Below are positions 23,392 to 29,748 of a stretch of DNA of 29,748 nt, piece after piece. The translations under genes were made by a program, and so were the position numbers. Position 1 is the first letter of the stretch. The number at the start of each line of letters is the position of its first letter. Origin of the DNA: CBCXVS01 sp965178525. GTDB lineage: Bacteria; Tectomicrobia; Entotheonellia; Entotheonellales; Entotheonellaceae. Location: assembly GCA_965178525.1 (NCBI GenBank), contig CBCXVS010000056.1, positions 1-29,748 on the forward strand, read 5' to 3'. Below the pieces are notes generated by a model. The model made no database searches, was not told the DNA's origin, and saw nothing but the letters and a program-made list of their open reading frames with translations.

Positions 23392-24369
23392 TTGTTGGTT
23401 ATCTTGAGTTGGCACGCCTTTGCCATGGCGCATCTAACGGTGCCGACGTTCCGGCAGGCGCTGCATACGCGAGGCCAGCAGCGCCTGCAACAGCGATTTC
23501 GTTTTCCGGCCGATGTCTCCTCATACCGTGTCATCACCATGAAGATCGCGTTGACGTGTCCGGTGGGCGGGTGTGATCCCTGGGACCGCTTCGCGAGCGT
23601 CGAGGTGGTCAAGCATGGGGAGAAATATGAAATCGGCCGCCACATCACCCCGTATCGCAAAGGGGATTGTGACTGGGTAATCGATGTGTCGGTGTACCGC
23701 GCCTTGCTCAGCGGCGAGGTCACCCTCGCGTCCTTCATCGACACCTGGAGCAAGGGGTGGGAGCTGACGGTGACGTTCGACTTCACCACGGGGCAGCCGG
23801 ACTATGCGTCTGTGGCCGTCCACAACTTGTGGGTCGATGCGTTTTTGCTCTACGGGGAACCGCTCTTCTCGCCCATCGATTTGCCGACGCGAGTTCTGCG
23901 AGTTCCGGCCAACATAGCCAAGACGGTCCTGCGGGTGATCCAGACCGGCCACGGGCAAGGCAATACGGATCATGCCGCTGAATTTGCTCCCAAAGTCCAT
24001 ACCGTCTGGGTGAACGGCCGCCCGGCATTTACCCATGACCTCTGGCGCACCGATTGCGGCCGGAATCTGTGCTCACCGCAGCGCGGCAACTGGCGCGCGG
24101 CCCGGGCCGGCTGGTGCCCGGGGCAGACGGTTGAGCCTGTCGATTATGACCTCACCGCACAGGCCAAGCCGGGCCAGCTCCTGCGGCTGGATTACGTCCT
24201 GGAGCCCTATCGCAACCACTGTAGTCCCTGGAATCCTGAGTGTGACCTGCGTGTCTGTCCAGAATGTGACTATAATACCACCAGCCACACCCCGCCGCAT
24301 TACAAGCTTGCGGTGCAGGTGTTGTACTACAGCCACGCCCCGAATGCCAGAAAACGCATGCACCCATAG
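23392..24369 (+). CDS. PNGase F-like peptide-N-glycosidase
   Basis: PNGase F removes N-linked glycans by cutting the bond between GlcNAc and asparagine. This 325-residue protein aligns with most of it: GCDPWDRFASVEVV, KYEIGRHITPYRKG, VSVYRALLSGEV, FIDTW, DHAAEFAPKVHTVWVNG and GNW followed by RAGWCPG. The residues matching the known active-site Asp60 and Glu206 are kept as Asp65 (WDRF) and Glu197 (AAEF); that for Glu118 is Asp117. The length equals mature PNGase F. The N-terminus (LLVILSWHAFAMA) looks like a signal peptide lacking its basic start. The TTG at 23392 lies 4 bp after a heptad array with no ribosome site, so the original start may have been lost. The ending is TAG. Confidence 0.85.
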   Translation: MLVILSWHAFAMAHLTVPTFRQALHTRGQQRLQQRFRFPADVSSYRVITMKIALTCPVGGCDPWDRFASVEVVKHGEKYEIGRHITPYRKGDCDWVIDVSVYRALLSGEVTLASFIDTWSKGWELTVTFDFTTGQPDYASVAVHNLWVDAFLLYGEPLFSPIDLPTRVLRVPANIAKTVLRVIQTGHGQGNTDHAAEFAPKVHTVWVNGRPAFTHDLWRTDCGRNLCSPQRGNWRAARAGWCPGQTVEPVDYDLTAQAKPGQLLRLDYVLEPYRNHCSPWNPECDLRVCPECDYNTTSHTPPHYKLAVQVLYYSHAPNARKRMHP

Positions 24370-24418
24370 ACGCTGGAAACGCCATGCGGATCCCTTTTTC
24401 ATGCCTTCTTGATTTCGA

Positions 24419-24447
24419 TTGCCCACCTTTTCAAGGACTAGTATAAT
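24419..24447 (+). promoter_or_regulatory. Sigma-70-type promoter
   Basis: TTGCCC (24419-24424) and a perfect TATAAT (24442-24447) lie 17 bp apart in an AT-rich leader, 112 bp before the TPR glycosyltransferase gene. Confidence 0.5.
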
Positions 24448-24558
24448 TCTGTAAGCTTCTAGATTATACAATGAATCAGTCACTAAAAATTAAGATGTTT
24501 ATTATTTGCATCCGAAGATCTGTCAAAAGATCCTGACTGATCATGCAAAGGTTATTTT

Positions 24559-26643
24559 ATGTTGTTTCGCGCTCGCCAGCGGTTAGAGTTTACGCAGTAC
24601 ACCGCAGGTCCGTGGGCGCAACAACATGCCGATCTCGTCGTCGCGCTGGCGCTGTTCCTGTTCGCCCTCGGATGCTATGCGCATGCCCTCAGTGCAGAAC
24701 TTCTGCTGAGCTGGGACGACAGCGATTATGTCACCGGCAACCCCCTCATTCGTACGCTCAGCCCCGCAGCGCTGTGGCGCATGTGGTCGCAATTTTACTA
24801 TTCGCATTACATCCCGGTCACCCTGATGTCGTATGCGCTGGATTACCAGCTCTGGGGGCTGAATCCGCTGGGCTATCACCTCACCAATGTCCTCTTGCAC
24901 GCGCTGAATGGCGTCTTCGTCTACGTCGTTTGCCAGCGGCTCCAGCCCAGCCGTTTTGTCGCGGGCCTTGCCGCCGTCCTCTTTATCATGCATCCGGTGC
25001 AGGTGGAATCCGTGGCCTGGGTGTCAGAACGCAAGAACGTCCTCAGCCTGTTCTTTTTCCTACTCGCCATGCTCGCCCATATGCGTAGCCGTACCGCCGA
25101 AGCCCAGTGGTATACCTCGTGGCTGGCCAGGGGCTGCTATGTGCTGGCGTTATTTGCCAAGCCCATTGTCGTCGGCGCTCCGCTCCTCTTCATGGCTTAT
25201 GACGTCTATTGGGCCGGCTATAGTCGACGGCGCGCCATTCTTGTCAACCTGCCCTTGTTGGGCCTTGGCCTGTTGGAAGCGATCCTGACGGTACAGGCCG
25301 TTTGGGGCTCGACTCCGTCCAAACTGTACTGGGGAAATAGCCCGTGGCTCACGGCGTTGCTGATGCTGCGCATCTGCTGGGAGTACATGATGTCCCTGGT
25401 GGCGCCGCTCAATCTGAACGTACGATACGTCTATAAGGTGGCCGACTTGGCTGGCGACATCCGCATCTGGCTCGGCGTGGGGGTCTTGGGTCTCTTAGCG
25501 CTGGTGGCCTGGCGACAACCTTTTGGCAAGCCCTTGTCGCGGTTTGCCATCCTCTGGGTGGTCGTCTTTTTCCTGCCGGTCGCCAATATCATTCCGTTCA
25601 CGATTCAGCGTGCCGACCGCTATCTTTATCTGCCGAGTATCGCGCTGTTTTTACTCTCCGCCGTGGGCGTCCATGGGGTGTGTCAGCGGCTGCCGTCGCC
25701 CCGAGCCCGGTGCCTCCTCGGGGTAGGGCTGGTGGCCCTCCTCCTGCCTCTGCTGATCCTGACTGTCGAGCGCACCAAGGTCTGGGCCAATAGCGGTAGC
25801 CTGTGGCAGGACCACTTGGCCGATTATCCCGACAGTGTGAACGGGTTGCTGAACCTCGGTATCTATGATTTCGAGCAGCAAGCGTATGCGCAGGCGGAGC
25901 AGACCTTTCGCCAAATACTGCCATACAACCCCAAATTCGCGAAGGCGTATTATTATTTGGCCCGTTGCGCCTCGAAGACCGGCCGCTATACCGAAGCCAT
26001 CTCGCGGTACCGAGAAGCGTTGCAGCTGCAACCGCGGGAGAAGGTGTATTACAACAACATGGGGTATGCCTTTTTTCAACTCAAGCGCTACCCGGAGGCG
26101 ATCGCGGCTTACAAAGAAGCGCTGGCGCTGGCGCCGAAATATACCCGTGCCCGTATCAACCTTGCCGACGCCGCTCTGCGCCTGCGGGACTTTGCGCTGG
26201 CCCGAGAGACCTTCGAAGCGTTGCTGCGCCGGCGTCCCCGGCATTTCTGGGCGACGTTCGGCTTGTGCCAGACGTTTGTGGGGCTTGAAGACTTCGCGTC
26301 GGCCGAGCCACGGTGCCAGCAGGCGGTGCGCCTGCAGCCGCGGCACGCCAGGAGTTTGGAGCATCTGGCGTATGTGTTGTTGCGTCTGCACCGGCCGATG
26401 GCGGCATTGCCATGGGCCAAACGAGCGGTTACCGTGGCGCCAAAGTGGGCGCGAGGCTATCACACCCTCGGGGATGTCTATGTTGCACTTGGGGAGACCG
26501 CCCAGGCGCAGGACACGTATCGTACCGCCATGGAGATCAACCCCACGAATCGTCATGTGCGGCAGAAGCTCGAACGCTTAGCGTCCCCACGACAGGACGG
26601 CGATCGTGAAGCTCCCGTTGACGTGTCCGGCAAGCAGCCATGA
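24559..26643 (+). CDS. Membrane TPR glycosyltransferase (GT-C, TMTC-like)
   Basis: This is a 694-residue protein. The first ~420 residues form about ten membrane helices with an acidic motif in the first outer loop (LSWDDSDYVTGNPLI). Also seen are GYHLTNVLLHALNGVFVYVV, MHPVQVESVAWVSERKNVL and PFTIQRADRYLYLPSIALFL. These are shared with bacterial and animal TMTC-type GT-C proteins, some of which are O-mannosyltransferases. The last 270 residues hold seven or so TPR units, such as AKAYYYLARCASKTGRYTEA and VYYNNMGYAFFQLKRYPEAI, lying outside the membrane and probably holding the acceptor protein. ATG 24559 has only a weak AGG before it. The gene appears to have its own promoter. The donor and acceptor are unknown. 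The ending is TGA. Confidence 0.85.
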   Translation: MLFRARQRLEFTQYTAGPWAQQHADLVVALALFLFALGCYAHALSAELLLSWDDSDYVTGNPLIRTLSPAALWRMWSQFYYSHYIPVTLMSYALDYQLWGLNPLGYHLTNVLLHALNGVFVYVVCQRLQPSRFVAGLAAVLFIMHPVQVESVAWVSERKNVLSLFFFLLAMLAHMRSRTAEAQWYTSWLARGCYVLALFAKPIVVGAPLLFMAYDVYWAGYSRRRAILVNLPLLGLGLLEAILTVQAVWGSTPSKLYWGNSPWLTALLMLRICWEYMMSLVAPLNLNVRYVYKVADLAGDIRIWLGVGVLGLLALVAWRQPFGKPLSRFAILWVVVFFLPVANIIPFTIQRADRYLYLPSIALFLLSAVGVHGVCQRLPSPRARCLLGVGLVALLLPLLILTVERTKVWANSGSLWQDHLADYPDSVNGLLNLGIYDFEQQAYAQAEQTFRQILPYNPKFAKAYYYLARCASKTGRYTEAISRYREALQLQPREKVYYNNMGYAFFQLKRYPEAIAAYKEALALAPKYTRARINLADAALRLRDFALARETFEALLRRRPRHFWATFGLCQTFVGLEDFASAEPRCQQAVRLQPRHARSLEHLAYVLLRLHRPMAALPWAKRAVTVAPKWARGYHTLGDVYVALGETAQAQDTYRTAMEINPTNRHVRQKLERLASPRQDGDREAPVDVSGKQP

Positions 26644-26682
26644 TCCCAAGGACTGCTTGGCCACAATGTGTGGATACGCCCC

Positions 26683-27786
26683 TCACTCTCCGGCACACGC
26701 TTTGGCCAATTCATCCCATGAGGAGATGGCCCCGGTCTCGACGGCATCGCAGCTAAAACGCTGGGCCGCCTGCAACGCCTGCCGGATCGATGCCGCGTCA
26801 CCCGGACGGTAGTAAAAGGTATTCGTCCGGCAGGATCGGAGTGGTTCGGGGGCAACGATTGGCAGACGGCAGTAGGTATATTGGATGACCTTGAGGCTAT
26901 CGGCAAAGACCTCTGCGCCTGGCGTGTAGGCGAGCGGGTGCAGCCCGATGTCGGCCTGTTTGAGAAAAGGGATGGTCTCCTCGAACGCCATTTCGCCATA
27001 GGCAAAAATATTGGCCCGTCGCGGCAAGTGCGGAATGGGGCCGATGATGTGAAAGGCCCAGGCCGGGAATGCGGTACTGGCTTGGTCGAGAAAGTCATAG
27101 TCGAAGTGACCGGTTCCGACATATATTAGGTGCGTGGACCAGGTCCGGTCAAATGGACTGGAGACCTCTTGATCAAACAGTTCCTTGCGAATCCCATGCG
27201 GGTGCTCGACGGCGTGGGGCAGATGGTGGAAGTACTTCAGGAGCCCCGCATTGGGGACGCTGATGAGATCAAAGTGCGCCGCGTAGCGCTCCTCCGCCTC
27301 GATGGTGACGCGATGGTAATGCCGTAAGAGCCGCATGTCATCCGACACCCGGTAGACATAGCGGGCCTCGGGATTGAGCTGGCGAAAGCGCTCGAACAGC
27401 TCCAGGCCGGGGATGGTCTCGAAGATGAACAGGTCGGCGTCCCGGACCAGCGCTTCCGCTTGTCCGAGGGGGAAGCGGCCATAGCGGGCGAAGAACCCGT
27501 GCGCCAGGTGGTTGAGTCCCCAGAGCCGCAAATTGATCGGGTGCCACGGGGTAAACCACACGTAACTCCCGAGTCCTTCGCGCACCCAGCGGAGCTGGTG
27601 CGCTTCACGCGGGATAGGGTAGGCCATGCGATGATTGCGGTGCAGCCACGACAACCAACTAATGGCCGAGGTAAAAAAGATCACCTCCCAGCCGGCCCGC
27701 CAATAGGCTTCCGCCAGCCAGTGCAGTCCCGCTTTCCGTTTCGACTCGAAATAGTGCCCGGTAACGAAAAAAACGCGCTTTTTCAT
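26683..27786 (-). CDS. GumK-like glucuronosyltransferase (GT70)
   Basis: GumK adds glucuronic acid from UDP-GlcA to the lipid-linked xanthan precursor at the inner membrane. This 367-residue protein follows GumK along its length: FFVTGHYFESKRKAGLHWLA at the start, WHPINLRLWGLN, DLFIFETIPGLELFERFRQL, RYVYRVSDDMRLL, HLIYVGTGHFDYDFLDQA, FHIIGPIPHLP, IFAYGEMAFEETIPFLKQAD and DSLKVIQYTYCRLPIVAPE. The two-domain GT-B layout is clear. It is convergent with the TPR gene, ends 40 bp apart, and ends in TGA. It would act after the sugar transferase at 21350 in building a lipid-linked glycan. The acceptor sugar is not known. Confidence 0.85.
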   Translation of the reverse strand: MKKRVFFVTGHYFESKRKAGLHWLAEAYWRAGWEVIFFTSAISWLSWLHRNHRMAYPIPREAHQLRWVREGLGSYVWFTPWHPINLRLWGLNHLAHGFFARYGRFPLGQAEALVRDADLFIFETIPGLELFERFRQLNPEARYVYRVSDDMRLLRHYHRVTIEAEERYAAHFDLISVPNAGLLKYFHHLPHAVEHPHGIRKELFDQEVSSPFDRTWSTHLIYVGTGHFDYDFLDQASTAFPAWAFHIIGPIPHLPRRANIFAYGEMAFEETIPFLKQADIGLHPLAYTPGAEVFADSLKVIQYTYCRLPIVAPEPLRSCRTNTFYYRPGDAASIRQALQAAQRFSCDAVETGAISSWDELAKACAGE

Positions 27787-27990
27787 CCAAGATGGCGAGC
27801 CTCTCAGCCATGTCTTTCAACGGTTAGAAAGAAATACGCATATGCTCAGGATCGTACTCTGAAGTCATGGCTACTCTACGTGATGCAAGCTGGGATTTCA
27901 AGCCACAGATCGTAGACACGTTGCTGATTTGCCTTTCCTTGTGCGGATGGGTATAACGCTCATCGTCATGAAAGTAGATTGCTCGTGCCT

Positions 27991-28401
27991 TCATAGCGCT
28001 AGCCAGTTTTCGACAATCAGTCCCGGCACGCGAGAGAATTCGCGGACATTGTCCGTCACCAGGGTGAGATCAAGCGCCAAGGCATGCGCAGCGATCAACA
28101 AATCATTGGAGCCAATGGGTTGGCCGATTCGTTCCAGGTGGGTGCGGATGGCCGCGTAATGCTGATCAACTGGCGCCTCTAACGGTAAAGTATCCAACTC
28201 CGACAGGATCAGTTCGACTCGCTCCATGAGCCGGGCCGACCCGCTTCTGAACGCACCGAAACGTAATTCACTCGTCACGATGATACTGGTGCAAAGGGCT
28301 GTTTCATCGATCCGAGCCAGCCGGGCACTGACCATGCCCTGCGGGTGTCGCACCAAGTCGGACACAATGTTCGTGTCGAGCAGGTAGGAATATGGCGTCA
28401 T
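27991..28401 (-). CDS. vapC: VapC-type PIN-domain RNase toxin
   Basis: This is a 136-residue PIN ribonuclease, toxin of a type II module; VapC enzymes cut tRNA or rRNA. The acidic residues of the active site are seen in order: Asp in YLLDTNIVSDLV, Glu in TSELRFGAF, Asp in GSNDLLIAAHALAL and Asp in LVTDNVREF. The ATG at 28401 overlaps the vapB stop (ATGA), so translation is coupled. The length and sequence match the FitB-like branch. The ending is TGA. About 200 bp without a gene separates it from the GumK-like gene. Confidence 0.93.
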   Translation of the reverse strand: MTPYSYLLDTNIVSDLVRHPQGMVSARLARIDETALCTSIIVTSELRFGAFRSGSARLMERVELILSELDTLPLEAPVDQHYAAIRTHLERIGQPIGSNDLLIAAHALALDLTLVTDNVREFSRVPGLIVENWLAL

Positions 28402-28640
28402 CAGCGCGCAATATCGTCATCGACCGCTGGTGGGTCTTCGATGTCAGGAAAATCTTCGTCAAGCGGTTCGAGTGTGCTTAGCAATACCAGTAAGCCACGC
28501 TTTTTCACGGGCTCTATGATGAGCCGCTCGCCCTCTTTGCGGATGATGGCTTCCCCGCCTGGCAACTCGAATTCACGTGGAATGCGCAGGGCTTGATTAC
28601 GTCCGTTCCGAAACAGGCGCACATGACGTTCAGTTTGCAT
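28401..28640 (-). CDS. vapB: VapB-type AbrB-fold antitoxin
   Basis: This is a 79-residue antitoxin with an N-terminal AbrB/SpoVT-type DNA-binding fold (RHVRLFRNGRNQALRIPREF, then GEAIIRKEGERLIIEP) and an acidic tail (EDFPDIEDPPAVDDD) of the type that wraps the toxin. ATG 28640 was chosen because AAGGTG lies 6 nt before it; an in-frame ATG at 28649 lacks this. It lies first in the vapBC pair and should repress its own promoter, which would be in the AT-rich stretch 28655-28680. The ending is TGA. Confidence 0.92.
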   Translation of the reverse strand: MQTERHVRLFRNGRNQALRIPREFELPGGEAIIRKEGERLIIEPVKKRGLLVLLSTLEPLDEDFPDIEDPPAVDDDIAR

Positions 28641-28705
28641 GGCAGTCACCTTTCATAATGGCATATGTCATAGTATAGGCCAAAAACTGGCGACTGCAAG
28701 GCGGG

Positions 28706-28740
28706 AAATCGGGGGCAGACCCCGATTTTCGTCTGTCCCC
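28706..28740. repeat. Nested palindrome of the GGGGCAGAC / GTCTGTCCCC type
   Basis: A perfect 9-bp inverted repeat (AAATCGGGG / CCCCGATTT, 5-nt loop) overlaps a second pairing of GGGGCAGAC with GTCTGTCCCC. Such nested motifs are often seen beside REP-associated transposase genes, but none lies here. It sits just downstream of the ABC gene and could also act as a terminator. Confidence 0.5.
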
Positions 28741-28768
28741 AACAAGAAGCCCGCTTGTATCCTCCTGT

Positions 28769-29673
28769 TCATGTCGCTTTGGACCTGGACGTGTCGCGCG
28801 CTTCCCCTTGCCGGACTTGCGTATACCAAGACTCGGCATAGCGTCCGTGCAGCCACAGCAACTCGTCATGCGTGCCGGATTCAATGATGCGGCCGTTGTC
28901 CATCACATGAATCATGTCAGCATAGCGAGCTGTCGTAAAGCGATGTGTGATCATGATGGCGGTTTTGCCAGCTGCCAGGCGTCGAAACCGCTGCAGCCAA
29001 TCGGCTTCGCCCCAGGGATCCATGGCGCTGGTGGGTTCGTCGAGCAGAATGATGGGGGCCTGGCGCAGGAACGCCCGGGCCAGAGCCAAGCGTTGCCATT
29101 CCCCGACGCTCAGATCGGCGCCGTCGGCAAACCACTTGCCGAGCAAGGTGTCATAGCGTTGGGGCAGCCGGGCGATCGGCGCGTCGGCGCCAGCGGCTTC
29201 GGCCGCCTGAATGATGGCCGTTTCCTCAGCCGGTATGGCCAGGTCGCCGAGGGCGATATTCTCGCGAACGGTATGGTTGTATTGCACCGGCTCTTGAAAC
29301 GTGGCGGTAAACATCTGCTTCAGGTCTGAGAGCGGGTAGTCTCGAACATCGACGCCGTCCAACAGAATACGTCCCGCCTGTGGGTCGTAGAGTCGGCATA
29401 ACAACTTCACGAGCGTGCTCTTGCCCGCGCCATTGGCGCCCACAATCGCCACAATATCCCCAGTGGCAATCGTGAGACTAAACTCATGCAGGATGTCGCG
29501 CTCGCTCTCGGGATAGCGAAACGAGACCCGATCGAGCCGGATACCTTCCTGCAATCTGCCTGACGTCGGAACCGGATGCGGGCTGTCCACAATCTGCGGC
29601 TGCAGCTGTAAGAACCGAAACAGGTCACCCAGATAGAGCGAATTAGAAACGATCTCGCCGAGGTTCTCTAACC
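28769..29673 (-). pseudogene. ABC exporter, ATPase half, cut at its 5' side by the 257-bp-type element
   Basis: This is the C-terminal nucleotide-binding domain of an MsbA/PglK-type exporter. It has the Walker A loop GANGAGKST, Q-loop TFQEPVQYN, signature LSVGEWQRLALARAFLR, Walker B IILLDEPTSAMDPW and H-loop ITHRF. Before it stand ENLGEIVSNSLYLGDLFRFL and LQLQP, the usual link from the membrane domain. The membrane domain itself is missing: at 29674 the sequence changes into the same element end that cuts the STT3 gene. The rest of the gene presumably continues beyond the right edge. The frame can be read from within the element, but the product would lack a membrane part. An exporter here could flip the lipid-linked glycan. 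The ending is TGA. Confidence 0.85.
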
Positions 29674-29748
29674 CGAAGTTCCTCCCGTGATTCGGCGACA
29701 ACTTGTTGAAATAAAAACTCAAAAGCCTGAAACGAATCGACCTTTGTT
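29674..29748. mobile_element. Second copy of the inserted element, partial at the right edge
   Basis: These 75 bp, starting CGAAGTTCC, are the near-perfect reverse complement of 18405-18479. The other end lies outside the window. The adjacent 8-mer CTCTAACC (29666-29673) is the expected target duplication, to be matched beyond the edge. Confidence 0.85.

Noticed and set aside
25651..26556. 301-codon minus-strand frame opposite the TPR gene
   Set aside because: Its repeats mirror the TPR units of the real gene; no independent support.

Overview
The window is a GC-rich stretch of bacterial chromosome (roughly 55-60% G+C by eye), probably from an uncultivated Gram-negative-type organism. Pointers are a lipoprotein signal, a Tat signal, Shine-Dalgarno-led genes on both strands, and paralogue-rich families (F420-type luciferase-like oxidoreductase, ketopantoate reductase-like, family 5 solute-binding protein). 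No rRNA, tRNA, phage, transposase or CRISPR array was seen. The species cannot be named from the sequence.

Left part (1-14 kb). A MutS-like gene runs off the left edge. Its 5' end is separated from an SGNH hydrolase gene by a MntA/HepT (MNT/HEPN) toxin-antitoxin pair, and a ~65-bp copy of the MutS-like 5' end lies on each side of the pair. Then come a DUF2283-type protein, a possible MFS remnant, a ketopantoate reductase-like gene, a broken endonuclease/exonuclease/phosphatase lipoprotein, a Uma2 nuclease-like protein, a TIR-STAND-propeller protein split by an in-frame TAG, an LLM oxidoreductase, a SUMF1-domain protein and a Tat-exported oligopeptide-type binding protein.

Right part (14-29.7 kb). 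This is a surface-glycan / protein-glycosylation region: a HEAT/STN periplasmic protein coupled to a MurG-like GlcNAc transferase, an STT3-type oligosaccharyltransferase, an RTX-repeat secreted protein, a phosphoglycosyl transferase, a PNGase F homologue, a TMTC-like TPR membrane glycosyltransferase, a GumK-like glucuronosyltransferase, and the ATPase half of an ABC exporter. DUF29, VanZ-like and VapBC genes lie among them. The set resembles a Pgl-type N-glycosylation pathway with an added deglycosylating enzyme.

The strongest structural signals are four. (1) The STT3 gene is cut by a 257-bp element with 9-bp inverted ends and an 8-bp target duplication; removing it restores the frame exactly. 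The same element end also truncates the ABC exporter gene at the right edge. (2) Five in-frame TAG codons, and no in-frame TAA or TGA, interrupt four otherwise continuous genes. TAG also ends six intact genes, so it is not fully reassigned. Either these are pseudogenes or amber codons are sometimes read through. (3) A VanZ-like gene sits in a cassette bordered by inverted 7-bp repeat arrays and is wedged between two glycan genes. (4) The toxin-antitoxin pair sits between direct repeats made from its neighbour's 5' end.
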